Origin: Deltaproteobacteria bacterium
Lineage (GTDB): Bacteria > Desulfobacterota > DSM-4660 > Desulfatiglandales > HGW-15
Assembly: GCA_019308985.1 (NCBI GenBank)
Contig: JAFDHB010000050.1
Coordinates: 1-44,544, forward strand
Direction of reading: 5' to 3'
DNA length: 44,544 bases
Shown here: piece after piece, positions 25,400 through 33,729 of the stretch
Position numbering within the stretch: position 1 is the first letter of the stretch
Layout of the letters: every line of letters starts with the position of its first letter
The notes under the pieces: model-generated
Databases searched by the model: none
Told to the model about the DNA's origin: nothing
What the model saw: the letters and a program-made list of their open reading frames with translations, nothing else
Program-made: the position numbers and the translations under genes

Positions 25400-26956
25400 A
25401 TGCAGACTTGGCGGCTTCTCGACACGCCGTCTATGACGGCGGCTGAAAACATGGCCTTGGACGACACCCTTGTAGAGTTAAATGGCCTGGGGAAGACGCC
25501 CAATACCATCCGTTTTCTGCAATTCTCCCCGCGGGCCGTGCTGGTAGGCTTTCACCAGTCTGTCCAGGAAGAGGTCCGCACGGGGTATTGTGCTGCAAAG
25601 GGCATTGACATAAATCGGCGCATCACCGGTGGTGGGGCCATCTTTTTTGATGAGAGCCAGCTTGGCTGGGAGGTGATCTGCGAGAAACGGTTTTTCAATA
25701 TTGAAATCCCGAACAACCGGCTTTTCAGGGCCCTTTGCGAGCCAGTGGTCACCGCCCTGACGTATCTGGGTATAGAATCCGCATTTCGGCCCAGGAACGA
25801 CATCGAGGTAAACGGCCGCAAGATCTCGGGTACTGGAGGTACGGAGTCAGGAGGCGCATTTCTCTTCCAGGGGACGATGTTGACCGATTTCGACGTCGAT
25901 ACCATGCTCAAAAGCCTGCGCATCCCTGTGGAAAAACTAAAGGCAAAGGAAATCGATTCTGTGAAGGAGCGGGTCACCTGCCTCAAGTGGGAATTGGGCT
26001 ATACCCCTTCCCTTGAGGAAATCAAAGAGGCAATTAGGAGGGGTTTTGAGGAACATCTCGAGATACGTCTTGAGCCCGGGCCCCTGACACGTGATGAAGA
26101 GCGGCTGTTCCACAAGAAAGTCAGGTATTATAAGTCAGCGGAATGGATTGATATGGTCCGTCCAAGGTCCCAGGTGCACGAAGTGATCCAGGGGGCGTAC
26201 AAGAGTGATGCCGGCCTGGTTCGGTTCACCTTTGTGGTCAATTCGCAGCGCATGCGGGTAAAGGATGTCTACATAACCGGAGATTTTCTTTCTTTCCCCA
26301 GCCGTGCCCTGTTTGACCTGGAGGCCCTGCTGAGAGGCGGAGCCATGGAACGTGATTTCCTGGTAGGGACCATAGAGCGCTTTTTCCATGAAGGGCGTAT
26401 TTCAATTCCGGGGATGGAGTGGGAAGACTTTGTCAAGCCGGTTGAACAGGCCCTTGAGAAGGTATCTATTTCTAAGTATGGAATCCCGCTTGAATATTGT
26501 AACCTCATTTCGGTGACCAACGGTTCATTTGGTGAAGTGCTCAAGAGGAAACCTACCGTGCTTCTCTTGCCATATTGCTCCAAAGATCTTGGCTGTGAGC
26601 TGCGACACAAAAAGGGGTGCAAGCTATGTGGAGACTGCTCCTTCGGTCCTGCCGAGACAATGGGTAGAAGTAAAGAGATGAATGTGATCTGCATCGTGAG
26701 CTTTGAGGATTTGATGGAGCAACTCGACCAGATGAAAGCGGCCGGTGTGCCGGCATTCATCGGCTGTTGCTGTCAGCCGTTCTTCATAAAGCATGTGGAT
26801 GACTTTGAAAGGGCCGGCGTGCCGGGGATATTACTGAATATTGATAATACCACTTGTTATGATTTGGATGAGGCAAAAGAAGCTTATGCAGGAAACTTTG
26901 CCAGCCAGACCCATGTCAATCTGGACCTGCTTGAAATGGTTCTAAATCGGTACTAA
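25400..26956 (+). CDS. Lipoate-protein ligase A-like protein fused to a DUF116 domain
   Basis: A 518-residue protein. The N-terminal two-thirds are a lipoate/octanoate ligase: WRLLDTPSMTAAENMALDD at the start, RRITGGGAIFFD near 73-84, and GRKISGTGGTE with the substrate-binding Lys near 141, followed by an accessory lipoyl-protein-ligase domain (VHEVIQGAYKSDAGLVRF). The C-terminal 130 residues are a Cys-rich DUF116 domain (LPYCSKDLGC, GCKLCGDCSFG, FIGCCCQPFF). The ATG at 25400 gives the conventional ligase N-terminus; GGAGG is eleven bases upstream. The next genes encode an FAD reductase and two radical SAM proteins, so the ligase probably loads octanoate or lipoate onto carrier proteins for sulfur insertion by the radical enzymes. 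The role of DUF116 is unknown, possibly Fe-S. Confidence 0.87.
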   Translation: MQTWRLLDTPSMTAAENMALDDTLVELNGLGKTPNTIRFLQFSPRAVLVGFHQSVQEEVRTGYCAAKGIDINRRITGGGAIFFDESQLGWEVICEKRFFNIEIPNNRLFRALCEPVVTALTYLGIESAFRPRNDIEVNGRKISGTGGTESGGAFLFQGTMLTDFDVDTMLKSLRIPVEKLKAKEIDSVKERVTCLKWELGYTPSLEEIKEAIRRGFEEHLEIRLEPGPLTRDEERLFHKKVRYYKSAEWIDMVRPRSQVHEVIQGAYKSDAGLVRFTFVVNSQRMRVKDVYITGDFLSFPSRALFDLEALLRGGAMERDFLVGTIERFFHEGRISIPGMEWEDFVKPVEQALEKVSISKYGIPLEYCNLISVTNGSFGEVLKRKPTVLLLPYCSKDLGCELRHKKGCKLCGDCSFGPAETMGRSKEMNVICIVSFEDLMEQLDQMKAAGVPAFIGCCCQPFFIKHVDDFERAGVPGILLNIDNTTCYDLDEAKEAYAGNFASQTHVNLDLLEMVLNRY

Positions 26957-26958
26957 TC

Positions 26959-26975
26959 CACCGGCTATGCCGGTG
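26959..26975. other. Hairpin after the ligase gene
   Basis: CACCGGC TAT GCCGGTG is a perfect seven-base-pair hairpin starting three bases after the stop codon. There is no T run on either side, so it is a weak terminator or an mRNA-stabilising stem. Confidence 0.4.
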
Positions 26976-27329
26976 AGAATTGAAAAGGTTATGCCGTTTC
27001 AGGCGTTTCGAGAAAAACAATTTAGAAATTCGAAAATGGAAACAGGAAACAAATCCGAAATCCGAAGGACCAAATGTTCGAAACATAGAAAATGACCTTG
27101 GGGAGGAGATATCCTGTCAAACGAATGTTTTAGTCCTTAGAGTTTATGTCATTTGGTGCTGTCGTTCGACTTTGCTCAGGATGGTGAGTTGGTCGAAGCA
27201 TTTCGAATTTCGTGCTTCGATATTCGAATTTCCATCTCTCGAAAAATAGGGTGCAACGCTTTGGCCCCATCTTGGGGCCTTCCTCATACCACCAGTTTAC
27301 TGGTGGACGGTGATTGCCAGGGTGCAGTG
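26976..27329. repeat. Non-coding repeat-like block inside the lipoate cluster
   Basis: This stretch separates the ligase gene from the reductase gene and has no convincing coding frame. It is rich in TTCGAA-type palindromic words: GAAATTCGAA near 27024 is inverted at 27226, and GTTCGAC is mirrored by GGTCGAA around GCTCAGGATGGTGAG at 27163-27198. Such DNA typically belongs to dispersed intergenic repeat families. Confidence 0.5.
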
Positions 27330-28397
27330 ATGGACTATGAATGGGATATCCTTGTGGTGGGCGCGGGGCCTGCCGGAACCTCAGCGGCTAGGGTGGCTGC
27401 GGAACAGGGAGTAAAGGTCATGGTTGTAGAAAGTCGCAGGACAGTCGGGATGCCCGTGCGGTGTGCTGAATATCTCCCCAGGGCCTTCCTTGGAGAGCTT
27501 CCCAAGGTAGACCGGGGCTTTTTGGTCCAATATGTCAAGGGCATGAGGACCTTTCTCCCCGATGGTACGGTTAAGGAGACCATGGCCCCTGGCTTCACCA
27601 TACGTCGGGATCTCTTTGACCAGACACTGGCTGCAAGGGCAGAGGAGGCTGGAGCTCGAATCTGTCTCGAGACACGGGCGGTAAGCCTTGTTGACCAGGG
27701 ATCGGTACTCCTAAAGGGGCCTGGCGGGGGACCCGTTGTCATTAAGCCCAGGGTGATAATAGGGGCTGACGGCCCGGGTTCCACGGTGGGGAAATGGATG
27801 GGGAACGTGAATCGAAACCTGATCCTTGCTTTGCAGTGCCGTGTGCGACTCACAAGACCCATGGAGTTTACAGAGGTATATTTTCACCGAGAGATTTACG
27901 GTGGTTACGGATGGATCTTTCCCAAGGACGGGGAGGCCAACGTAGGCCTCGGAATTGTACCGGGTGAAAGGAGATCCATGTCCCTTAAGACGAAGCTGGA
28001 GTGGTTTGTTGATAATATCAGGCGCAAGGGCACGATAAAGGGCCGAGCCTATGGTATCACCCCAGGCTGGATCCCTGTCAAGCCAGTCCGCCGTGCGGTG
28101 AAGGAGAACATGTTGTTGGTCGGGGATGCTGCCGCACATACCCATCCCATAACAGGGGCCGGTGTACCCCAGGCCGTCATGTGCGGGCGTCTGGCAGGGA
28201 AGTGGGCCGCTCGGGCGGTCCTGGAAGATGATCTCGAACTGCTGAAGCAATATGATCATGAATGGCAGGAAGAGTTCGGCGAAACCTTGACGAGAGGTCT
28301 CGAACGCAGGAGGCAATTGGAAGCGCAGTGGCATCACCTTTGCGAAGTCCTTCCATCCTGCTGGGTTGCATTCAGGGGATATTATGGAAGGATTTGA
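27330..28397 (+). CDS. Geranylgeranyl-reductase-like FAD oxidoreductase (LipT-like)
   Basis: A 355-residue flavoprotein of the geranylgeranyl-reductase/digeranylglycerophospholipid-reductase family. The FAD site is WDILVVGAGPAGTSAARVA at residues 5-23, followed by VGMPVRCAEYLP, the FAD/NAD segment IIGADGPGSTVGKWMG, and LLVGDAAAHTHPITGAGVPQ near the C-terminus. The ATG at 27330 matches the family start; an upstream in-frame extension runs through repeat DNA. It overlaps the following radical SAM gene by 14 bases. In the described LipS1/LipS2 lipoate-assembly clusters a related FAD reductase is often present and proposed to supply electrons to the radical enzymes. That role is inferred from context. 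An isoprenoid reductase is the alternative. Confidence 0.82.
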   Translation: MDYEWDILVVGAGPAGTSAARVAAEQGVKVMVVESRRTVGMPVRCAEYLPRAFLGELPKVDRGFLVQYVKGMRTFLPDGTVKETMAPGFTIRRDLFDQTLAARAEEAGARICLETRAVSLVDQGSVLLKGPGGGPVVIKPRVIIGADGPGSTVGKWMGNVNRNLILALQCRVRLTRPMEFTEVYFHREIYGGYGWIFPKDGEANVGLGIVPGERRSMSLKTKLEWFVDNIRRKGTIKGRAYGITPGWIPVKPVRRAVKENMLLVGDAAAHTHPITGAGVPQAVMCGRLAGKWAARAVLEDDLELLKQYDHEWQEEFGETLTRGLERRRQLEAQWHHLCEVLPSCWVAFRGYYGRI

Positions 28398-29328
28398 AGA
28401 AAGATTAAGGTCGGCCAGGGAGACCTCCTGGAAAAACCTGGGAAAGCGGATCAGCTTCTATCTCCCGGGCATGTTTTTCTATAATGGCCTGACGGGATCA
28501 TATCCTGCTATCTCCATCACCGGTGAGGGATGTCAGCTCCGTTGCGATCACTGCCGGGGCAAGATCCTCGAGCCTATGCCCAAGGTCATGACCCCTGATT
28601 CATTAGTTGAGAGGTGCAAGCTGCTCTGGGACAAGGGTTGTATCGGGGTCCTGATAAGCGGGGGTTGTGATGAGAAAGGTCGGCTGCCTTGGCGGAATTT
28701 CATACCCGCGATTGCCAAAGTGAAGAAGGAAACAGGTCTCTACGTTTCAATTCACTGTGGTATCTTGGACGGGGACACGGCCTTTGCGTTGAAGGGGGCG
28801 GGTGTTGATCAGGCCCTCATTGATGTAATAGGTGATGATGATACCTATCAGGCCGTCTATCACGTTGGTTTCGGGGTGTCAGAGATCTTTTCTTCCATGG
28901 AAGCGCTTGCCAGGGCAGGGCTCTCGATAGTCCCACATGTAGTATGCGGCCTTTACTATGGAAAGATAAGGGGTGAGGAGAAGGCCCTTGAGATGATTTC
29001 CCGGTTTGACGTGGAGCAACTGGTGATAGTCTCCTTGATGACTATACGGGGCACCCCTCTTGAGAAAGTGAGCGGGCCGAGAGCAGAGGAAGTGGCGGAA
29101 ATAATAGTTGAAGCCAGGGAATTGATGCCGTCGGTGCGCACGAGTTTCGGGTGCGCCAGACAAAGGGGAAATGAGAAGGTGGAGATTCTGGCCGTGGACG
29201 CGGGGGTCAATCGGATGGCCCTTCCATCGGAAGGCGCCATTAAGAGGGCCATTGATCATGGGCTGGAAATAAGGTATCAACGGACCTGTTGCTCAGTGGG
29301 CGCTGATTTTTCAAGAGAGATGTGGTGA
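28384..29328 (+). CDS. Radical SAM protein, LipS-type lipoyl synthase candidate (first of pair)
   Basis: A 314-residue radical SAM protein related to biotin synthase. The cluster-binding C50-x3-C54-x2-C57 lies in GEGCQLRCDHCRGKI, followed by GVLISGGCDEKGRLPW (the GGE-like SAM contact region) and later TSFGCARQRGNEKVEILAVD. The ATG at 28384 has AGGGGAT about five bases upstream and overlaps the reductase gene. It resembles the uncharacterised biotin-synthase homologue that pairs with a second radical SAM enzyme in LipS1/LipS2 lipoyl synthesis, where each protein inserts one sulfur into the octanoyl chain. I do not assign which of the two proteins it is. Confidence 0.75.
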   Translation: MEGFEERLRSARETSWKNLGKRISFYLPGMFFYNGLTGSYPAISITGEGCQLRCDHCRGKILEPMPKVMTPDSLVERCKLLWDKGCIGVLISGGCDEKGRLPWRNFIPAIAKVKKETGLYVSIHCGILDGDTAFALKGAGVDQALIDVIGDDDTYQAVYHVGFGVSEIFSSMEALARAGLSIVPHVVCGLYYGKIRGEEKALEMISRFDVEQLVIVSLMTIRGTPLEKVSGPRAEEVAEIIVEARELMPSVRTSFGCARQRGNEKVEILAVDAGVNRMALPSEGAIKRAIDHGLEIRYQRTCCSVGADFSREMW

Positions 29329-29340
29329 GGAGTGATAGGC

Positions 29341-30393
29341 ATGAGAAGAAAAGGCGATCAAATTCAGGAGAGCCCCCAGTATTTGAGGACGAGCCTTGCA
29401 GCGGCAATGACCCTGGGACTGAAACCGGGGCTTTTCTATCGAAACGCCAGGCTTTACTGCATAAACCTTCTGCTCACTTACGACGCAGGATGCATTGGCA
29501 GGTGCGCGTACTGCGGGCTTTCAAGCAAACGCTCCGGACCCTATGACCAAAAAAGCTTTATCCGGGTAACATGGCCGGCCTATCCCTTGGAAGAGATCTT
29601 GCGCAGGATCAGAGATCGGCAAGACAGGATCAAGAGGATTTGCATCTCCATGGTCACTAGGGAGCGCGCCGTGGCCGACACAATTGAGGTGTGCAGGACC
29701 CTGAGATCCTCCTTTGATATCCCGGTGGCTCTCCTGATATCCCCTACAGTTATCAAGGGGCAGGATCTTCTGGACCTTAAGTCAGCTGGCGCGGACAAGA
29801 TAGGAGTGGCTATTGATTTGGCTACGAGGGATCTGTTCGACCGGTATCGGGGGAAGGGCGTAGGGGGCCCACACAGGTGGGAGAGATACTGGGAATGTCT
29901 TTCGAAATCAGTCCCCGTTTTCGGTGAAGGCAATGCAGGGTCTCACTTCATCGTTGGGATGGGGGAAACCGAAGAGGAAATGGCCTGGGCCATCCAGAAG
30001 GTAAGGGACATGGGCGGAAGGACGCATCTCTTTTCATTTTTCCCCGAGCCGGGTTCAGGGATGGATGATGTGTCTCCCCCTCCCATGGAGCAGTATCGCC
30101 GGATACAGCTGGCCCGGTACCTGATTGATTACAGGATCTCTGAAGCGGCGCGATTTTCTTTTGGATCTGATGGCCGCATCGAGTATTTCGGGATAGATGG
30201 GCACAGTCTTGATAAGGTAATTGATTCGGGAGAACCTTTCCGTACGAGCGGATGCCAGGGATATGACGGCGAGGTGGCCTGTAATCGTCCCTATGCCAAT
30301 TCAAGGCCCGGTCCTCATATCAGGAACTATCCTTTTCCTCCAGACCGCCAGGACATATTGAAGGTAAGGTCCCAGATGAATTTGTCTCCGTGA
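29341..30393 (+). CDS. Radical SAM protein, LipS-type lipoyl synthase candidate (second of pair)
   Basis: A 350-residue biotin-synthase-like radical SAM protein. The motif C51-x3-C55-x2-C58 is in DAGCIGRCAYCGLSSK. A barrel region with GVAIDLATRDLFDRYRG follows, then HFIVGMGETEEEM and the characteristic C-terminal TSGCQGYDGEVACNRPYAN, whose extra Cys residues could hold a second cluster that donates sulfur. The ATG at 29341 is preceded by GAGGAG eight bases upstream and lies twelve bases after the first radical SAM gene. The pair, together with the ligase and FAD protein, matches the gene set of the LipS1/LipS2 route. Confidence 0.77.
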   Translation: MRRKGDQIQESPQYLRTSLAAAMTLGLKPGLFYRNARLYCINLLLTYDAGCIGRCAYCGLSSKRSGPYDQKSFIRVTWPAYPLEEILRRIRDRQDRIKRICISMVTRERAVADTIEVCRTLRSSFDIPVALLISPTVIKGQDLLDLKSAGADKIGVAIDLATRDLFDRYRGKGVGGPHRWERYWECLSKSVPVFGEGNAGSHFIVGMGETEEEMAWAIQKVRDMGGRTHLFSFFPEPGSGMDDVSPPPMEQYRRIQLARYLIDYRISEAARFSFGSDGRIEYFGIDGHSLDKVIDSGEPFRTSGCQGYDGEVACNRPYANSRPGPHIRNYPFPPDRQDILKVRSQMNLSP

Positions 30394-30399
30394 TAGGGA

Positions 30400-31008
30400 T
30401 CAAAGATTTTTGATGATTTCCAGGAGTTTCTTTGAAGTATATTCAGCAATGTCTGCTAAGCCATCCATGGGCATGAAGAAAGGGGCATTAGCAGAAAAAA
30501 GGCAGGTAACAGAGGCTGAAAATTCCTCATCCGCCAGGTAGAAGACATAGTTAAGGGCGATCTTGGGCAAAGGATAGAGCAACAAAGAAAAGTCTCCAGC
30601 CGGATAATCACAGACCGTGTGACCATTGAAGGCCTTGAGCACTCTGTCCCTGTTTCTGCTTATCTCCTCCGCATGGGGAATAAGAATACGCTCACTGTTG
30701 ATTGTGAACGCCCCTTGATAGGGCATGCTTCCGGGGAGGTCCCTAAATGCCGTAAAGGGTTCCAGGGTGAGGGGATCAGGCTTGGCATGCCTCACATAAA
30801 GCGCTATGAGGACCCCCTTTGGGCCGGTCTCCCGTTTACCGGAAAGGATTATTTGCTGAGGCCCTAGACAGCAGTCTTCGCCAAAGGCCTTAAAGAGGAA
30901 GCTATCGCCCTTTCTACTGGCCGGAATCAAATGCTCCAGGTCGGAAGGGAAGGGCTTGAATATGTTGCGAAGATTTTCGCCAATTATTTTTTCGTATTGT
31001 GAGTTCAT
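30400..31008 (-). CDS. DUF3786-like protein
   Basis: A 202-residue protein resembling DUF3786, a family seen next to corrinoid or Fe-S enzymes but without a known reaction. Recognisable parts are GDSFLFKAFGEDCCLGP, ALYVRHAKPDPLTLEPFTAF, the FRDLPGSMPYQGAFT block and ISRNRDRVLKAFNG. There is no signal peptide or membrane segment. It converges on the second radical SAM gene with six bases between the stop codons. Whether it supports the lipoate cluster or the corrinoid proteins elsewhere is not clear. Confidence 0.6.
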   Translation of the reverse strand: MNSQYEKIIGENLRNIFKPFPSDLEHLIPASRKGDSFLFKAFGEDCCLGPQQIILSGKRETGPKGVLIALYVRHAKPDPLTLEPFTAFRDLPGSMPYQGAFTINSERILIPHAEEISRNRDRVLKAFNGHTVCDYPAGDFSLLLYPLPKIALNYVFYLADEEFSASVTCLFSANAPFFMPMDGLADIAEYTSKKLLEIIKNL

Positions 31009-31138
31009 AGGGAATTGTTCTATCAGGGCAATCCTTTTGACCGGCGGACTCGACCAAGATGGTAAGGCAGTTCTTCGGAAAAATCAACAGGGAAGGGGTG
31101 GGAACTGATTTGTTGGGAGAAGCTCAATCGGAAAATGT

Positions 31139-31924
31139 TTACGCCGAGCAGATGAGGTTGGACATGTAAGCCAGTGATATCCCGGAGGCCTCCAGGGTCT
31201 TTAGAAAACGGTCTATTGCCTTGGCGGTCTGAGGGAAGGGGTGGCCAATTCCCACGGCGCAACCATACCTAAGGGCGATCTTCTTTAGCCTGTGTAACTG
31301 CCTGAGTATTGCATCCTCTTCAACTTGATTGTCCAGGAATATGTTTCTCCTCGCAGCGTTCATATTGAGTGCTCTGGCTGTCCTAAAGGCGGCCGAATGA
31401 CTTGACGTAAGACTATCAACAAAAAAGAGGCCTCTATCCTTCAATATGCCCAGTACAGTCCTCATCTTCCTTTCATATTCGGTGAACCTGGAGCCCATGT
31501 GATTGTTGACTCCGTGGATATTGGGGATGATTTCCAGGTTTTCCTCCACTATGCCGGCGATCCGGTGAGTGTCATATTCCACGTAGAGGGCGCCGGGCCC
31601 AGGGTCGATATTGGTGTCGTAGGGCTCCATGGGCTGATGGAGCATGACTTCATGCCCCATTTCATGGATCTCCAGTGCAAGGTCAAGGGATCTGGGCAAG
31701 CGAGGGAGCACTGAGTAGGTTATGGGAACGCCCAAATCCAGGAACTCCCTGGCCCTACTGGCACTAAATCCAATATCATCAATTATGAGGGCTATGTTGG
31801 GATAGGAGAAGCAAGGCCCTTTGGCGTTGGCGGCACTTGCATGGGCCTTGGAGAAATGGTTAAGGCCAAGAAAGGTCCCCGCCAAGAAAGTGCCGGTTTT
31901 TATTAAGAAATCCCTTCTACGCAT
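31139..31924 (-). CDS. Divergent polysaccharide deacetylase, probably exported by TAT
   Basis: A 261-residue protein of the divergent polysaccharide deacetylase (DUF610/PF04748) family. It begins MRRRDFLIKTGTFLAGTFLG, a twin-arginine-like signal followed by a hydrophobic stretch, so the mature protein should be periplasmic. The catalytic domain has IALIIDDIGFSASRAREF, the VLPRLPRS segment, MGHEVMLHQPMEP, GVNNHMGSRFT and VGIGHPFPQT, all family landmarks. The ATG at 31924 has AAAGG five bases upstream; ATG at 31936 and longer forms are possible. Homologues are associated with cell-wall or septum sugar metabolism, but the substrate is unproven. Confidence 0.87.
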   Translation of the reverse strand: MRRRDFLIKTGTFLAGTFLGLNHFSKAHASAANAKGPCFSYPNIALIIDDIGFSASRAREFLDLGVPITYSVLPRLPRSLDLALEIHEMGHEVMLHQPMEPYDTNIDPGPGALYVEYDTHRIAGIVEENLEIIPNIHGVNNHMGSRFTEYERKMRTVLGILKDRGLFFVDSLTSSHSAAFRTARALNMNAARRNIFLDNQVEEDAILRQLHRLKKIALRYGCAVGIGHPFPQTAKAIDRFLKTLEASGISLAYMSNLICSA

Positions 31925-32305
31925 AGAACCTTTCATTCTTTGAAAGAGAAGAATGGCCTTGAGGAAAAAGCGTTTCGATATTCGCCATCTTATACAAGTT
32001 ATTGCGGTCCGTGTCAAGAGAAAATACAACATCTGGTAGCAATTCCGATTCTTGCCGGGGAATGAATTGGCTAGGGACTGAAGAGCAAAGCCAGGGGGGC
32101 CGGCCAAGGCCAAATCGGTCTGCCCTCTCATTTTTGTGACATGAAAGTTTCAACTCAGATTGGCCTTGATTGGCAGAGATGCTTTGGGCTAATATGCAGA
32201 GCGGGGATTCGAAGGACAGCCGAGGGCCTCATTGTCTGTCAGAGGATGGTCGAGATCTCCGTAATCTAAGTAAATCAGAAAGCTGAGAAGACTAAGGAGG
32301 AGCGC

Positions 32306-33517
32306 ATGGATATTGCAAAGGAAAGAATCAGTGTTCAAATTTCCACCCAGGAACTGGAAAGGAGATGGAAGGCAGTAAGACAGGCCATGGAGGCAGACAG
32401 CATCGATTTCCTCATTATGCAGAACACCAATCAGTTCCTTGGGGGATATGTGAAGTGGTTCACCGACGCCCCTGCATTCAGCGGGTACCCGACTACCGTG
32501 GTTTTCCCCAGGGAGGACGAAATGACAGTGATCAACGTCGGGCCCGAGATGGATGCGGAGAGTCGATTTACGGACTTGAGCACAAAGGACTGGGCACTTA
32601 GGGGTGTGAAGAACCGCTGGACAGCCCCCTATTTCCCCACCATTCACTACACAAAGACACTTGATGCGGAACTTGTCGTGGAGCTCTTGAAATCCTTGAA
32701 AGATATAACAATCGGTTTTGTAGGCCTGGGGCAAATCCCTGCTGCCTTCCATGACTACATAAGGACCAACTTGACCAGCGCTAAGTTCGCCGATGCAACT
32801 GACCTCGTGGACGAGATAAAGGCAGTAAAGAGCGAAGAAGAGCTGGCGCTCATCAGGAGAACGGCCGAGATCCAAGACATAGCCATGGAAAAGGCCTTCA
32901 GCAGTATCCGACCGGGCATGAGGGATTTTGAAATAATGGCATTGGCCCAGTACACGGTTCAGAAGCTTGGAAGTGAGCAGCAGTTGATAATGGCGGCATC
33001 AGCGCCCCTTGGTACCCCCTGTCCTATGCTGAAGCGCCATTTCATGAACAGGGAAATCAAGAAGGGAGATCAATTTACCCTGATGATCGAGGTCAACGGC
33101 CCCGGAGGGCTCTATGCCGAGTTGGGAAGGACTTGTGTCCTGGGAAAGGCGAGCGATGAACTGATCGAGGCCTGTGAAGTGGCAAAGGAGGCCCAGAAGA
33201 TCACCCTTGACCTGCTGAAGCCGGGGGCGGACCCAAAGGAGATAATCAAGGCCAACAACGAGTTTTTGCGGAGCAAGGGATACCCGGAGGAAAAGCGCCT
33301 TTACGCCCACGGCCAAGGATATGACCTGGTCGAGAGGCCCGGAATCCGCGCCGACGAGCCCATGAAATTGCAGGCAAACATGAACATAACCGTTCACCCC
33401 ATTGTCGGTTCGGCAAGGGTCTTCGCCTGGGTCTGTGACAACTATTTCATCACAGAGACAGGCGTAAGCGACTGCATCCACAGGACTCCAAAAAAGATCT
33501 TCGAGATAGAGGTATGA
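32306..33517 (+). CDS. M24-family (creatinase/prolidase fold) protein with altered metal ligands
   Basis: A 403-residue pita-bread-fold protein: creatinase N-terminal domain (about 15-165) and M24 domain (180-403). Canonical aminopeptidase P-type enzymes bind two metals through Asp, Asp, His, Glu, Glu. Here the matching positions are E262 (MIEVNG), E272 (YAELGRT), H335 (AHGQGYD), H364 (TVHPIV) and E384 (FITETG), so a normal dinuclear site is unlikely. Creatinase itself works without metal, so this could be a metal-independent C-N hydrolase or an enzyme of new specificity. The ATG has AAGGAGGAG seven bases upstream. The glycerate kinase gene follows 212 bases later; a functional link is uncertain. 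Confidence 0.8.
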   Translation: MDIAKERISVQISTQELERRWKAVRQAMEADSIDFLIMQNTNQFLGGYVKWFTDAPAFSGYPTTVVFPREDEMTVINVGPEMDAESRFTDLSTKDWALRGVKNRWTAPYFPTIHYTKTLDAELVVELLKSLKDITIGFVGLGQIPAAFHDYIRTNLTSAKFADATDLVDEIKAVKSEEELALIRRTAEIQDIAMEKAFSSIRPGMRDFEIMALAQYTVQKLGSEQQLIMAASAPLGTPCPMLKRHFMNREIKKGDQFTLMIEVNGPGGLYAELGRTCVLGKASDELIEACEVAKEAQKITLDLLKPGADPKEIIKANNEFLRSKGYPEEKRLYAHGQGYDLVERPGIRADEPMKLQANMNITVHPIVGSARVFAWVCDNYFITETGVSDCIHRTPKKIFEIEV

Positions 33518-33729
33518 ATTCCCCCTCGACGGGCATTTCTCACGGTATTGATGAATGAAGTTTTGCCTAAAGCTTGGCCATTTTGTTGAGCCCAGGAGAA
33601 GTCTTATTTGTTGAATTGGTTCCCTATGGGTGGTACAGCCACACTTGGATGATTGCCGGATAGGGAAAAACGTGTAGGGATCTCCCTTTTTCGGCATGAG
33701 TACAGGAGAATACGGATCGAGGTTTCCCT

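Noticed and set aside
27153..27329. N-terminal extension of the FAD reductase
   Set aside because: The extra codons run through palindromic repeat DNA and precede the canonical FAD-binding start at 27330.
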